64,000 bases of DNA from Pseudohoeflea suaedae (GTDB lineage Bacteria > Pseudomonadota > Alphaproteobacteria > Rhizobiales > Rhizobiaceae): contig NZ_SMSI01000001.1 of NCBI RefSeq assembly GCF_004354915.1, positions 1,488,001 through 1,552,000 of the forward strand. The letters are read 5' to 3'. Made by a program: the position numbers and the translations under genes. The notes under the pieces are model-generated. The model did not search any database. It was not told the origin of the DNA and saw only the letters and a program-made list of their open reading frames with translations. Below are positions 50,238-59,948 of this stretch, one piece after another. Position 1 is the first letter of the stretch, and every line of letters begins with the position of its first letter.

Positions 50238-52532
50238 ATGACGGCTATACCGAAGTTCGGCGTCGGCGCTTCCGCGTTGCGCAAGGAAGACAAGCGATTC
50301 ATCCAGGGGCACGGCACCTATACGGCAGACAAGAACCTCGATGGCCAGCTGTACGGCTATGTCGTCCGCTCGCCCTATCCGGCCGCGAGTTTCACCTTCG
50401 AGGATCTCGATATGGCCCGCGAGGCCGATGGGGTGGTCGCGATCCTGACGGCGGAAGATGTCGCCGACCTGGGGGCCGTTCCGGTTTTCACCGGCATCAA
50501 GCAGCCCGATGGCACAAGGCCGACACTTCGTCCGGCTCCGGTCCTGTGTGACGGCGAAGTGAAATATGTCGGCGACGCCGTGGCATATGTGGTGGCCGAA
50601 ACGCTCGCGCAGGCGCAGGACGCCGCCGAGATGATCATGATCGACTGGCAGGAAAAGGACGCCAATGCCATTACGGCCAGGGCTCTCGATGAGGACGCGC
50701 CACTCGTCTGGGACGATGCCGCGGACAACCGCGCCTACCTCTACCAGATGGGAGACCGGGAGGCGACTGCCGCGGCCTTCGACAAGGCCGACAAGGTCGT
50801 CTCGATCTCCTTCCTGAACACCCGGCTGGCCTCCAACTACATCGAACCGCGCGCCTGCCTCGCCGAATGGAACGAGGCCGAGGGCTCCTTCACGCTCCAC
50901 ACCGGTTCTCAGGGCGTCCACCAGATGCGCGACGCGCTGGCGAAGAAGATATTCAGGATGGACGGCGACAAGATCCGCGTCGTCACCTCGGATGTCGGCG
51001 GCGGCTTCGGCACCAAGATGTTCATGTTCCGCGAATACCCGCTGACCATGGTCGCCGCGAAAAAGCTCGGCCGACCGGTCAAGTGGGTCTCCGATCGTAC
51101 CGAGCATTTCATGGCCGACAGCCATGGCCGCGACAATGTCGTGGAAGCCGCGATGGCGCTCGACAAGGATGGCCGGTTCCTGGCTTTCAAAGCCCGGCTC
51201 ACCGCCGCGATGGGCGCCTATATGGGCCAGTACGGCCCCAATATCCCGACCGGCGGCATCACCATGTCCACCGGTGTCTACGACATCCCCTCGATGGACG
51301 TCACCGTCGATGCCGTCTTCACCAATACGATGTCGGTGGATGCCTATCGCGGGGCGGGGCGCCCGGAAGCGGCCTACCTGATCGAGCGACTGGTCGACGA
51401 GTGTGCCCATGAGACCGGTATCGACAGGGCCGAGATCCGCCGCCGCAACTTCATCAGACCGGAACAGTTTCCCTATCACACGCCGGGCGGACGCATGTAC
51501 GATGTCGGCGAGTTCGACGGTCACATGACCCGCGCGCTCGAAAAGACCGATTATGCCGGCTTTGCAGCCCGTCGCGCCGAAAGCGAGAAGAACGGCAAGC
51601 TGCGCGGCTATGGTTTCGCCACCTATATCGAAGCCTGTGCCTTCGCCGGATCGGAAGAGGCCCGGCTTGAACTGACCGAAGACGGCGAGATCATTCTCGA
51701 CATCGGCACGCAGACCAACGGTCAGGGCCACGAGACGGCCTATGCACAGTTCATCTACGACCGGATCGGCATCGATTTCGACAAGATCATCGTGCGCCAG
51801 GGCGACACCATCCACCTTCCCAATGGCGGGGGCACCGGAGGGTCGCGCTCCATTCCCCTGGGCGGTGTTTCGGTCGATGCGGCGAGCGAGAAGCTTGCCG
51901 AGAAGATGAAGAAGATTGCTGCCGACGAACTCGAGGCAGCGCCTGCCGATATCGAACTCGTGGACGGCGTTGCCCGCATCGTCGGCACAGACAGGTCGAT
52001 GGATTACTCCGCGCTCGCCAGGGCTGCTAGGGATGAGGCTGACCGCAAGGCCGACGCCGATATCGCGCAGGACGAGAACACCTATCCGAACGGAACCCAT
52101 GTCTGCGAGATCGAGATTGACCGGGAAACCGGCTTGATCGAGGTGGTCAACTATTCCGTGGTCGACGATTTCGGCATGACGGTGAACCCGACGCTTCTGC
52201 TCGGCCAGGTCCATGGCGGCATCGTTCAGGGCATGGCGCAGGCGCTCGCCGAGGAAGTGGTCTACGAACCCGAGGGGCAGCTGACGACGGCGAGTTTCAT
52301 GGATTACGCCATGCCGCGCGCCGACGGCGTTCCGTTCTTCGAGTTCGAGACCCGCAACGTGCCGTCGACGACCAACAAGCTCGGTATGAAGGGCGCCGGT
52401 GAAGCCGGAACGATCGGCGCGTGCCCAGCGGTCATGAACGCCGTCGTTGACGCGCTCGGACACGCAAAAGGCATCCGCCATGTGGAAATGCCGGTGACCC
52501 CGCTCAAGGTGTGGCAGCTCCTCAACGGCTGA
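50238..52532 (+). CDS. Molybdopterin-binding large subunit of xanthine dehydrogenase/CO dehydrogenase family
   Basis: 764 aa, full length. It contains the aldehyde oxidase/xanthine dehydrogenase a/b hammerhead domain (FIQGHGTYTADKNLDGQLYG) and the molybdopterin-binding domain (GGGFGTKMFMFRE, GTGGSRSIPLGGVSVD). The loop AYRGAGRPEA is the form II type, lacking the Cys of true CO dehydrogenase. Substrate is unknown. The usual medium (FAD) and small (2Fe-2S) subunit genes are not adjacent. AGGA lies before the ATG. It is divergent from pepN. Confidence 0.9.
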   Translation: MTAIPKFGVGASALRKEDKRFIQGHGTYTADKNLDGQLYGYVVRSPYPAASFTFEDLDMAREADGVVAILTAEDVADLGAVPVFTGIKQPDGTRPTLRPAPVLCDGEVKYVGDAVAYVVAETLAQAQDAAEMIMIDWQEKDANAITARALDEDAPLVWDDAADNRAYLYQMGDREATAAAFDKADKVVSISFLNTRLASNYIEPRACLAEWNEAEGSFTLHTGSQGVHQMRDALAKKIFRMDGDKIRVVTSDVGGGFGTKMFMFREYPLTMVAAKKLGRPVKWVSDRTEHFMADSHGRDNVVEAAMALDKDGRFLAFKARLTAAMGAYMGQYGPNIPTGGITMSTGVYDIPSMDVTVDAVFTNTMSVDAYRGAGRPEAAYLIERLVDECAHETGIDRAEIRRRNFIRPEQFPYHTPGGRMYDVGEFDGHMTRALEKTDYAGFAARRAESEKNGKLRGYGFATYIEACAFAGSEEARLELTEDGEIILDIGTQTNGQGHETAYAQFIYDRIGIDFDKIIVRQGDTIHLPNGGGTGGSRSIPLGGVSVDAASEKLAEKMKKIAADELEAAPADIELVDGVARIVGTDRSMDYSALARAARDEADRKADADIAQDENTYPNGTHVCEIEIDRETGLIEVVNYSVVDDFGMTVNPTLLLGQVHGGIVQGMAQALAEEVVYEPEGQLTTASFMDYAMPRADGVPFFEFETRNVPSTTNKLGMKGAGEAGTIGACPAVMNAVVDALGHAKGIRHVEMPVTPLKVWQLLNG

Positions 52533-52540
52533 CCACGGGA

Positions 52541-53557
52541 ATGGCAATGAAATCCGAACAGGTTCCGGCCGGCGCCGGCGCGCCGACGGGCGCCCATCAG
52601 GCGCCGGCGCTGAAGACACCCGAGCCGGGAGGCAGTTCGCCGCTCTTCGGCATCGCGCTCAAGCTGATGTCGCTCGTCTCCTTCATGGCGATGATCACGA
52701 TCATCAAGCTGGCGGGGCAGGAAGAGATCCCGCTGGGCGAGATCGTGTTCTTCCGCTCCGCCTTCGCCACGCTGCCGGTTTTCGCCTACATGATCGCGCG
52801 CGGGGTTTTCGTGCAGGCATGGAAGACGCAGCATCCGCTCGGTCACGCCTGGCGTGGTCTTGTCGGCTCGGCTGCGATGGCCTGCAATTTTCTCGGGGTC
52901 ATGTTGCTGCCGCTCCCCGACGCGATCGCCATCGGCTATGCCATGCCGCTGATGACGGTGATTTTCGCGGCGGTGTTTCTTGGCGAGAAGGTGCGGCTCT
53001 TCCGCTGGACGGCGGTGGCCGTTGGCATTTTCGGGGTCCTGATCATTTCATTGCCGAAGGTCACTCTCATCGAGAGCGGACTTGGCTCGGGAGAGGCTCT
53101 CGGGCTCATCGCCATGCTCGGCTTTACCGTGCTGGCGGCTGCCGCCGCGATTCAGGTGCGCCGGCTGGTCCTCACCGAGCAGACCTACACGATCGTGCTC
53201 TATTTCTCGCTCAGCGCGACAGTCCTGTCGCTTCTGACCTTTCCGCTCGGCTGGGTCATGCCCGATCCGCTGACGCTGGTTCTCCTGATCATTGCGGGCA
53301 TCTGCGGGGGCGGAGCGCAGATCCTTCTCACCCAGAGCTATCGTTATGCCGATGTTTCGACGATCGCGCCGTTCGAATACGGCTCGATCATCTTCGGTCT
53401 GGCGATCGGCTATTTCCTGTTCGGGGAAGCCCCAACGCTGTCCATGCTGATCGGGACCGCGATCGTGGTCTCCGCCGGCATCGCGATCATCTTCCGCGAA
53501 CACCGCCTCGGGCTGGAGCGCAAGGCCCAGCGCAGACTGGTCACATCGCAGGGCTGA
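52541..53557 (+). CDS. DMT-family (EamA) transporter
   Basis: 338 aa from the ATG at 52541, 9 bp after the dehydrogenase stop; a second ATG at 52547 is possible. A polar N-terminal tail (~40 residues) is followed by ten hydrophobic helices in two EamA repeats (first near LVSFMAMITIIKLAG, second near LGLIAMLGFTVLAAAAAIQV). Substrate is unknown. Close spacing to the dehydrogenase suggests a common operon, perhaps for a product or substrate. Confidence 0.88.
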   Translation: MAMKSEQVPAGAGAPTGAHQAPALKTPEPGGSSPLFGIALKLMSLVSFMAMITIIKLAGQEEIPLGEIVFFRSAFATLPVFAYMIARGVFVQAWKTQHPLGHAWRGLVGSAAMACNFLGVMLLPLPDAIAIGYAMPLMTVIFAAVFLGEKVRLFRWTAVAVGIFGVLIISLPKVTLIESGLGSGEALGLIAMLGFTVLAAAAAIQVRRLVLTEQTYTIVLYFSLSATVLSLLTFPLGWVMPDPLTLVLLIIAGICGGGAQILLTQSYRYADVSTIAPFEYGSIIFGLAIGYFLFGEAPTLSMLIGTAIVVSAGIAIIFREHRLGLERKAQRRLVTSQG

Positions 53558-53579
53558 GCCCCTTGGTTGAGCTCTTCGC

Positions 53580-54860
53580 CTAGGCCGTTGCCTCGTCGGC
53601 TTCCTCGTCCTCGCTCTGGCCCCACTCCGGATCCGAGCGCGGATCGAGTTCGGTCGTCTGCGGCGTCGTTTCCTGGCCGGGCAGGGTGGCCTGGAATTCG
53701 CCGCGCTCTTCTTCCGGCATTTCCTCGCGGCGGGTGATGCGCCAGGCGGCATAGCTGCCATAGGCAATAAAGAAGACCAGCAGCGAAATGAAGAAGCCGG
53801 CAGGACCGGACGAATCCATCGCCGCACCCGCAATCAGCGGCCCGAACATGGCGCCGACCCCGTAAATGATCATCAGTCCGGACGAGATGTCGACGAATTC
53901 GTCGGGCTCGGCGCGGTCGTTGGCATGGGCGACATTGAGCGCGTAGATCGGATACAGCACGGTGCCGAGCAGGAACATGCCGCCGAAGAAGACCCAGCGC
54001 GATTCCGCGCCGAAGAGCGCTGCGATGAGGCAGGCGACCGAGCCGATGCCACCGGCAACGACCATGACGCGGCGACGGTCCATCCGGTCCGATGCGCGGC
54101 CCAGCGGATACTGGAAAACCGTGCCGCCGATCATGGCGGTCGCGAGCATGGTGGCGCCTTCCGCCGTCGACAGGCCGGCCAGCGAGGCGAAAACCGGCGC
54201 CAGACCGTTCCAGATGCCGCCGATCAGGCCGGTCATCACCATGCCGACAACAGCCGCCGGAGAATTGCGGAACAGGCGCGGAATGTTCATCCGGACCTGG
54301 TGCAGGGGCTGCGGCGACTGGGCGCTCGACAGCGAGGTCGGCATGATCGCGAAGGAGTAGATGACGGCTGAAATGATGAAGAGCGTCGGCAGCAGCGGAT
54401 CGCCGAAGGGGACCATGTACTGGCCGACGGTCAGGCCACCCATCGTGACGACCATGTAGACCGAGAACAGCGCCCCGCGGTTCTCGTTGGTCACCTTCTC
54501 GTTGAGCCAGCTCTCGATGATCATGTAGCTCCCGGCAAGCGCGAAGCCGGTCATCCCGCGCGAGATGATCCAGATCGTCGGATCCACCACCAGCACGTTG
54601 AGAAGCTGTGAGACCGAGAGCATGGTCACCATGACGCCGAAGACGCGCACATGGCCCACGCGTCGCACCAGACGCGGCGAGATCACGCAGGAGGCGGTGA
54701 AGGCCACCGCATAGCTGGTCGCCATCAGCGAGATGACGAGTGTCGGCCAGCCTTCGGCGACCGCGCGGAGCGGAATGACGTAGCCGGAAAGACCCGCTGC
54801 AACAAGCACGAAGAAAGTGGAAAGTAGCAGTGCGCCGACCGGGGCGATGGTGCTCATCAT
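53580..54860 (-). CDS. MFS transporter
   Basis: 426 aa from the ATG at 54860; an ATG at 54923 would add 21 residues. About twelve hydrophobic helices, the loop 2-3 basic motif (ISPRLVRRVGHVRVFG) and a second-half copy (PLGRASDRMDRRRVMV) fit the YcaD/COG0477-like MFS group. The C-terminal tail is acidic (DDEEADEATA-like). Substrate is unknown. It converges with the DMT gene; only 22 bp separate them. Confidence 0.85.
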   Translation of the reverse strand: MMSTIAPVGALLLSTFFVLVAAGLSGYVIPLRAVAEGWPTLVISLMATSYAVAFTASCVISPRLVRRVGHVRVFGVMVTMLSVSQLLNVLVVDPTIWIISRGMTGFALAGSYMIIESWLNEKVTNENRGALFSVYMVVTMGGLTVGQYMVPFGDPLLPTLFIISAVIYSFAIMPTSLSSAQSPQPLHQVRMNIPRLFRNSPAAVVGMVMTGLIGGIWNGLAPVFASLAGLSTAEGATMLATAMIGGTVFQYPLGRASDRMDRRRVMVVAGGIGSVACLIAALFGAESRWVFFGGMFLLGTVLYPIYALNVAHANDRAEPDEFVDISSGLMIIYGVGAMFGPLIAGAAMDSSGPAGFFISLLVFFIAYGSYAAWRITRREEMPEEERGEFQATLPGQETTPQTTELDPRSDPEWGQSEDEEADEATA

Positions 54861-55041
54861 AAGGCGGATATCCCGGTTAGATGCGTGTTGCGTTTTCAAG
54901 TTCTCCCATGAGGATTTTGCCATTGCGCCGCAAGTAAAAAGTGCGCGCCCACGACACTCTCGGGGAAAATCCCGACATGGTGCGGTGGCAACGGGCGAGG
55001 CGATTCTCGTCTTGATCGAGTTGGCGGGGCGAGGCGGTCTT

Positions 55042-55938
55042 CTAGCGGGTGGCGCCGAGCTTGTCGGACAGGGCGAGAAGGTCGGCCCAGGCGAGTTTCT
55101 TCTGCGCCGGACTTCTCAGCAGATAGGCCGGGTGCAGGCTCGGCAGTGCAGGAATGGCCAGTTCGTCGCGCTCATAGGTCTGAAACCTGCCGCGGATCGA
55201 GAGAATGCCCTTGTCCGTCTTCAGGAGCGCCTTGGTCGGCACATTGCCGAGGAAGAGAAGCACGTCGGGCTTGATCAGTTCGATATGGCGTTCTGCGAAT
55301 GGCCGGCAGAGTTCGACCTCGTGCGCCGTGGGCGTTCGGTTGCCTGGCGGGCGCCAGTAAATGACATTGGTGATGCACACGCTCGTCCGGTCCTGGCCGA
55401 TGGCCGCGAGCATCCGGTCGAGAAGCTGGCCGGCGCGGCCGACGAAGGGAAGGCCCTGAAGATCCTCGTCCCGGCCCGGCGCTTCGCCCACAATCATCAG
55501 CCTGGCTTCGGGGTTGCCGTCCATGAAGACCGTGTTGCGCGCCGAATGCTTGAGGTTGCAGCCATTGTAGTTCTCGAGCGCGGCCTGGAGTTCGGCGACC
55601 GTGTTCGCGGCTTTTGCCGTGGCCCGTGCATCCTCGAAGGCTGCGGCATCCGGAACGGTGAGCTGCTGCGGCGCGCCGGGCGGCTTGGGGGTGGGTTGTC
55701 TGGCCGCCCCGTTCTGGCCCGGCGACTGGCGACCCCGATCCTGCTGGGTGGCCTGGGCGCCGCTGCCGGCCGGACGTGCGGTCGCACGCGCGGCCTGCCG
55801 CTTTCGCGCCTCTTCCTGGCTTTCGGCAAAGCGGTCGACCGGCAAGTCCTCGAGCGGCGTGTCCACGCCGGCATCGGCATAGAACATCATCAGCGCCTCA
55901 AGCGCACCTGCATCTGTCGGCTCGGTGGAAACGGTCAT
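55042..55938 (-). CDS. Uracil-DNA glycosylase, family 4-like
   Basis: 298 aa. The N-terminal ~95 residues are Ala/Gln/Pro-rich and variable. The catalytic core has VGEAPGRDEDLQGLPFVGRAGQLLD (shown in part), the NVIYWRPPGNRTPT region, LLFLGNVPTKALL and SLHPAYLLRSPAQKK, the uracil-DNA glycosylase signature set. Two of the four expected [4Fe-4S] cysteines are absent: the N-terminal pair is reduced to GCNLK and the C in the xCRPPGNR motif is Trp. It excises uracil from DNA; it was formerly annotated as phage-type DNA polymerase. Confidence 0.88.
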   Translation of the reverse strand: MTVSTEPTDAGALEALMMFYADAGVDTPLEDLPVDRFAESQEEARKRQAARATARPAGSGAQATQQDRGRQSPGQNGAARQPTPKPPGAPQQLTVPDAAAFEDARATAKAANTVAELQAALENYNGCNLKHSARNTVFMDGNPEARLMIVGEAPGRDEDLQGLPFVGRAGQLLDRMLAAIGQDRTSVCITNVIYWRPPGNRTPTAHEVELCRPFAERHIELIKPDVLLFLGNVPTKALLKTDKGILSIRGRFQTYERDELAIPALPSLHPAYLLRSPAQKKLAWADLLALSDKLGATR

Positions 55939-56004
55939 GTTCCCCTTCTACGACGATGGGCGGCGCGGGGGAAGGGGAGAGCTGCGGGGCAGACCGCAAA
56001 AGAA

Positions 56005-56032
56005 AACGCCCGGGCCTGAAGACCCGGGCGTT
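56005..56032 (-). terminator. Terminator after rplI
   Basis: AACGCCCGGG (56005-56014) pairs perfectly with CCCGGGCGTT (56023-56032). On the minus strand the stem is followed by TTTTCTTTT, giving a strong intrinsic terminator about 25 bp after the rplI stop. Confidence 0.85.
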
Positions 56033-56056
56033 CTGGAAGACATGCGAGTGAGCCGA

Positions 56057-56662
56057 TCAGGCCTGCTCTTCGCCTTCGGCGTTTTCTGCGTCGTCGTCTT
56101 CGAAGTCCGGGTCGTTGGCGGCAGCTTCCGCGGCCGCAGCGGCTTCGTCTTCGTCAACGCCGTAGATGGCATCAGCCGAGGTGAGGTCTTCACCCTTGGA
56201 CTGGCGCTCTGCTTCATCGGCCGAACGGGCGACGTTGAACTCGATGGTGACGACGACGTCGGGGTGCAGGGCAAGATTGACGGCATGGATGCCGATGGTC
56301 TTGATCGGGTTGTTCAGGTCGACCTGGCTGCGGCCGATGGTGAAGCCCTGCTCGCTGAGGATGGCGACGACGTCACGGGCGGCGACCGAACCGTAAAGCT
56401 GACCGGTTTCGCCGGCCGAACGGACGACGATGAACGACTTGCCGGCAAGCTTCTCGGCAACCGTTTCGGCTTCCGACTTGCGCTCGAGGTTGCGGGCTTC
56501 GAGATCCGCACGCTGCGCTTCGAAGCGCTTCTTGTTGGCTTCGTTTGCGCGCAGCGCCATGCCGTGCGGCAGAAGGAAGTTGCGGGCGTAGCCGTCGCGG
56601 ACCTTTACGGTCTCGCCCATCTGGCCGAGCTTGGCGACGCGTTCGAGGAGAATGACTTCCAT
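56057..56662 (-). CDS. rplI: 50S ribosomal protein L9
   Basis: 201 aa. The N-terminal RNA-binding domain [19 protein letters not shown] and [13 protein letters not shown] is diagnostic. The C-terminal domain is followed by an acidic tail (about 45 residues, ending [18 protein letters not shown]), longer than in E. coli but common in rhizobia. It is the last gene of the rpsF-rpsR-DUF2232-rplI operon. Confidence 0.96.
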   Translation of the reverse strand: MEVILLERVAKLGQMGETVKVRDGYARNFLLPHGMALRANEANKKRFEAQRADLEARNLERKSEAETVAEKLAGKSFIVVRSAGETGQLYGSVAARDVVAILSEQGFTIGRSQVDLNNPIKTIGIHAVNLALHPDVVVTIEFNVARSADEAERQSKGEDLTSADAIYGVDEDEAAAAAEAAANDPDFEDDDAENAEGEEQA

Positions 56663-56694
56663 TTTCAGAGTCCTTTCGTGGTGATTCTTTGAGT

Positions 56695-57654
56695 TCAGGA
56701 TTTCGGTTGGTTGGGTGTCATGGTCGCCAGACGGCCTGTGGCAGTCAGTCCGAAGACCAGGAAGAGGATGAGCGGCAGGGTGAAGAGGATCACCGCCATG
56801 TAGGCGAGCCAGATCGCGATCGGCCGCCAGGGCTTGCCGCGTGTCATGAAGTGCATCAGCGCAAAGCCCGAGAGAACGAAGCCTGCGCCGAACGACCCCA
56901 TGATCACCCAGCCCACGAGATCGTAGGGCGCGGGTGCAAGCAGCGTGATCACGATGCCGATGCCGAAGGTGTAGAGCGAGGTGCGCGGCATGCGCAGCTG
57001 TGCCGGCACGTCCTCGCGCGGACGCTTGGCCCGGCCCGACATCGAGACGATGCCGCGGGCGATGTAATACATGCCGAACAGGATGCCGACCCAGGTGGCG
57101 CCCTGCACCAGCGGCAGCATGACCCGCATCAGCGCCTTCATGTCCTCGATGCTCGCCGCGTCGAGCGTCAGGCCCTGATTGCCTTCGTTGAGGATCTGGA
57201 CGAAGGAATCGACCAGCTCTCCGGCAAGCTCGGGGCCATAGCCCATGACCGCGCCGAGAATGACGAGCACGACGGCGACGATCATGCAGATCTGCGTAAC
57301 GATATCGGAGAGCGGGTACCAGGCCAGCTTACCTTCCGGTCCGCCGATCTCCTCGGCGGGGCGCGCCAGATTGCTCAGGTGGGCGATCCACGCAGCGGGG
57401 CCGAGCGAGGTCAGGGCTGCGGACAATGCGGCAAGGGGCCCGGACATGGTGGCGATGACGGCGGTACCGCTGACGACCGCGATGATCGAAGCCAGGTTCG
57501 ACCAGCCGAGCCCGGCGATCAGAACGGGCAGCGAGGCGGATGCGATCAGAAGCATGGCCATGTATGACGGCGCGACGGCACCCGCCAGCAGGAGCGCGGA
57601 TGCGATCCCGGCAATCAGGCCGACTTGGGCCGATATGGCTTTGGTGTCTTGCAT
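56695..57654 (-). CDS. DUF2232 membrane protein of the rpsF-rplI operon
   Basis: 319 aa with about eight hydrophobic helices ([40 protein letters not shown] and others) and a C-terminal [15 protein letters not shown] segment, fitting DUF2232. It lies between rpsR and rplI, an arrangement shared by many rhizobia. Function is unknown; it may be related to YybS-type proteins found near the same ribosomal genes in Bacillus. Confidence 0.88.
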   Translation of the reverse strand: MQDTKAISAQVGLIAGIASALLLAGAVAPSYMAMLLIASASLPVLIAGLGWSNLASIIAVVSGTAVIATMSGPLAALSAALTSLGPAAWIAHLSNLARPAEEIGGPEGKLAWYPLSDIVTQICMIVAVVLVILGAVMGYGPELAGELVDSFVQILNEGNQGLTLDAASIEDMKALMRVMLPLVQGATWVGILFGMYYIARGIVSMSGRAKRPREDVPAQLRMPRTSLYTFGIGIVITLLAPAPYDLVGWVIMGSFGAGFVLSGFALMHFMTRGKPWRPIAIWLAYMAVILFTLPLILFLVFGLTATGRLATMTPNQPKS

Positions 57655-57791
57655 GTCGCTGTCCTGCGGTGCGCAGTTAGGGGCGGGCGTCAGCCTCAGG
57701 GCCCCAACTTGGTTTTAGCTTTGCTCCTGTTTCGCGGCCTCCCGCGAAAAGGAAGTTCGGGTGGTCCGAAGTCCGCCCGAAAGAGGCATGA

Positions 57792-57813
57792 CCGGCGATC
57801 CGTGGATCGCCGG
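57792..57813. repeat. Hairpin between rpsR and the DUF2232 gene
   Basis: CCGGCGATCC pairs perfectly with GGATCGCCGG about a two-base spacer (effective loop CGTG). No T-run follows on the minus strand. It may stabilise the 3' end of the rpsF-rpsR message or mark partial termination in the 168-bp gap. Confidence 0.5.
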
Positions 57814-57822
57814 CAGATCAGC

Positions 57823-58071
57823 TTAGCTGATGACGTAGGGCAGCAGGCCGAGGAAACGGGCGCGCTTGATCGCCTTGGCGAGTTCGCGCTGCTTCTTCTG
57901 GCTCACGGCCGTGATGCGGGACGGGACGATCTTGCCGCGCTCGGAAACGTAGCGCTGCAGAAGACGGATGTCCTTGTAGTCGATCTTCGGAGCGTTGGCA
58001 CCGGAGAACGGGCAGGTCTTGCGCCGGCGGTGGAACGGGCGGCGCGTCGGGATCTGGTTGATATCGACCAT
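57823..58071 (-). CDS. rpsR: 30S ribosomal protein S18
   Basis: 82 aa. It contains [19 protein letters not shown] and [18 protein letters not shown] (family core) and lies 12 bp after rpsF. It forms a heterodimer with S6 on the small subunit. Confidence 0.97.
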   Translation of the reverse strand: MVDINQIPTRRPFHRRRKTCPFSGANAPKIDYKDIRLLQRYVSERGKIVPSRITAVSQKKQRELAKAIKRARFLGLLPYVIS

Positions 58072-58083
58072 GATTGTCTCTCC

Positions 58084-58497
58084 TTAGTCGCGCGGACGGC
58101 GCGGGCCACGATCACCACGATCGCCACGGTCACCGCGGTCGCCACGGGGGCCTCGATCGCCACGATCATCACGATCGCGCTTCTGCAGCATGGCCGACGG
58201 GCCTTCCTCGTGAGCTTCGACCGACACGGTCATGAAGCGCAGGATGTCTTCGTTGAAGCGCATCTGGCGTTCCATTTCCTGGACAGCCTTGGCCGGTGCG
58301 TCGATGTCCATCAGCGCGTAATGGGCCTTGCGGTTCTTCTTGATCCGGTAGGTAAGGGACTTGAGGCCCCAGTTTTCGATACGCCCGACCTTGCCGCCAT
58401 TTTCCTCGATGATGCCCTTGTAGGTGTTCACAAGTTCATCGAGCTGCTGGGCGGATACATCCTGCCGGGCAAGGAATACGTGCTCGTAAAGCGCCAT
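58084..58497 (-). CDS. rpsF: 30S ribosomal protein S6
   Basis: 137 aa, starting [20 protein letters not shown] with [20 protein letters not shown] in the middle. The C-terminus is an Arg/Asp/Gly-rich tail of about 35 residues made of repeated RGDRGD-like motifs, longer than the E. coli tail. It is the first gene of the operon, preceded by a long leader. Confidence 0.97.
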   Translation of the reverse strand: MALYEHVFLARQDVSAQQLDELVNTYKGIIEENGGKVGRIENWGLKSLTYRIKKNRKAHYALMDIDAPAKAVQEMERQMRFNEDILRFMTVSVEAHEEGPSAMLQKRDRDDRGDRGPRGDRGDRGDRGDRGPRRPRD

Positions 58498-58901
58498 GAT
58501 TTCTTTGCCTTTCTTGCGTTTGTTTCACCCGGATCGGCGCTAAGCCCCAGCGACTTGCCTGTCGGTTTGCACCGCGCAAGAAAGACGTTTCGAGACGGTC
58601 GTGAGCGGAGACACGGGAGGCCGGGGCACTTCTGCCCCTGCAGGCTGACTGCCAGCCCTCCGTTCAGCCACCAGCCGATTGACCGGGTGTTCGAACGGGC
58701 TGGCCTATACGCGCAATGTCGCTGGATGGCAAGGGCAATCGCTCCAATGCCCGGATATGCGAAGGGCGGCCGACGAACTGGGCGCTGCAATTCTCAACCG
58801 CTTCGTCGCCAGCCGCCGGGAGAGCGCCGGCCCTGAAAGAGAGCCGGTCGCCTCCTGATCGAAGGGCGGGATCGTCCCGTCCTGTACTGGTGTCACCCGG
58901 T
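58498..58901. other. Upstream region of rpsF and 3' flank of the aldo/keto reductase
   Basis: No gene is seen. The left ~200 bp would be the rpsF leader RNA, downstream of the promoter at 58704-58732. The remainder is the 3' flank of the convergent-reading reductase gene on the same strand and has a weak GC hairpin near 58866-58884 without a clear T-run. Confidence 0.5.
58704..58732 (-). promoter_or_regulatory. Promoter of the rpsF operon
   Basis: On the minus strand TTGCCA (58732-58727) and TATAGG (58709-58704) are separated by exactly 17 bp. Transcription would begin near 58697, leaving a ~200-nt leader before rpsF, long enough for an S6/S18 autoregulatory element. Confidence 0.6.
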
Positions 58902-59948
58902 TTACATCGGCATCGGATGCGCGCGGCGTGCGGCTTCGATGTCGGCCAGCACTTCGTCCGACAGCTTCACGTCCACCGCACCGAGACAATTGTCGAGCTG
59001 ATCCATCGTCGTGGCGCCGATGATGGTCGAGGTCATGAAGGGACGGCCCATGCAGAAGGCGAGCGCCATCTGCGCGGGATCGAGGCCGTGCTTCCCGGCG
59101 ACCGCCAGATAGGCGTCGGTCGCGGCCTTGACGTCGGGGGTCCAGCGTCCGCCGAGATTTTCCACGCGCGAGCGGCGAGAATTTTCCGGAACCGAGCCGT
59201 CCTGGTATTTGCCGGTCAGGATTCCGGCGGCAAGCGGCGAATAGGTCAGAAGCCCGACGTCCTCGTGATGGGCGACCTCGGCGAGATCCAGGTCGAAATG
59301 CCGGCAGAGCAGGTTGTATTCGTTCTGTACCGAGGCGACGCGCGGCAGGCCGTTGTCCTCGGCGAGCCGGATGAGCTGCATGATGCCCCAGGCGCTGTCG
59401 TTGGAAACGCCGTAGGCGCGGATCTTGCCGGCCTTCACGGCATCGTCGAGACCGCGCAGCGTGTCGAGGAGATCCTCGAGCATCTTGCGGCCCTTGGGCT
59501 GACGCGAAGCGTCGAAATTCCAGTTCTTGCGGAAATGGTATGAGCCGCGATTGGGCCAGTGCAGCTGGTAGAGATCGATGTGATCGACCCCGAGACGCTC
59601 GAGGCTCATGTCGAGCGCGCGGGTGATGGAATCGCGCGAAATATCCTCGCCGCCGCGAATCCACTCATTGCCGTTACCGGTGATCTTGCTGGCAAGAATG
59701 ATCTCGTCGCGCTTTCCGGACTTCCTGAACCAGCTGCCGAGAATTTCCTCGGTCTTGCCCTGGGTGTCGGCCCGCAGGGGGCAGGTGGGGTAGAGTTCGG
59801 CGGTATCGAAGAAGTTCACGCCGGCGTCGAGCGCGCGGTCCATCTGGGCGTGGCCTTCGGCCTCGGTATTCTGTTCGTCGAAGGTCATCGTGCCGAGGCA
59901 GATTTCGCTCACGGTCATGCCGGTGCGGCCGAGCGGGTTCATTTTCAT
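58902..59948 (-). CDS. Aldo/keto reductase, Tas-like
   Basis: 348 aa from the ATG at 59948 (ATG at 59942 also possible). LGTMTFDEQNTEAEGHAQMD, the catalytic tyrosine in NFFDTAELYPTCPL, ASKITGNGNEWIRG and a C-terminal STIIGATTMDQLDNCLGAVD NADP-binding region are seen (each in part). It most resembles E. coli Tas. It would reduce aldehydes or ketones with NADPH. The TIM-barrel length is complete. Confidence 0.92.
   Translation of the reverse strand: MKMNPLGRTGMTVSEICLGTMTFDEQNTEAEGHAQMDRALDAGVNFFDTAELYPTCPLRADTQGKTEEILGSWFRKSGKRDEIILASKITGNGNEWIRGGEDISRDSITRALDMSLERLGVDHIDLYQLHWPNRGSYHFRKNWNFDASRQPKGRKMLEDLLDTLRGLDDAVKAGKIRAYGVSNDSAWGIMQLIRLAEDNGLPRVASVQNEYNLLCRHFDLDLAEVAHHEDVGLLTYSPLAAGILTGKYQDGSVPENSRRSRVENLGGRWTPDVKAATDAYLAVAGKHGLDPAQMALAFCMGRPFMTSTIIGATTMDQLDNCLGAVDVKLSDEVLADIEAARRAHPMPM

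Noticed and set aside
50232-52619. Long open frame (795 codons) antisense to the molybdopterin dehydrogenase
   Set aside because: The plus-strand gene has recognisable family motifs throughout; the antisense product does not resemble any family.
57792-57813. Hairpin after rpsR considered as an intrinsic terminator
   Set aside because: The stem is perfect but no T-run follows on the minus strand, and downstream genes of the operon are normally co-transcribed.
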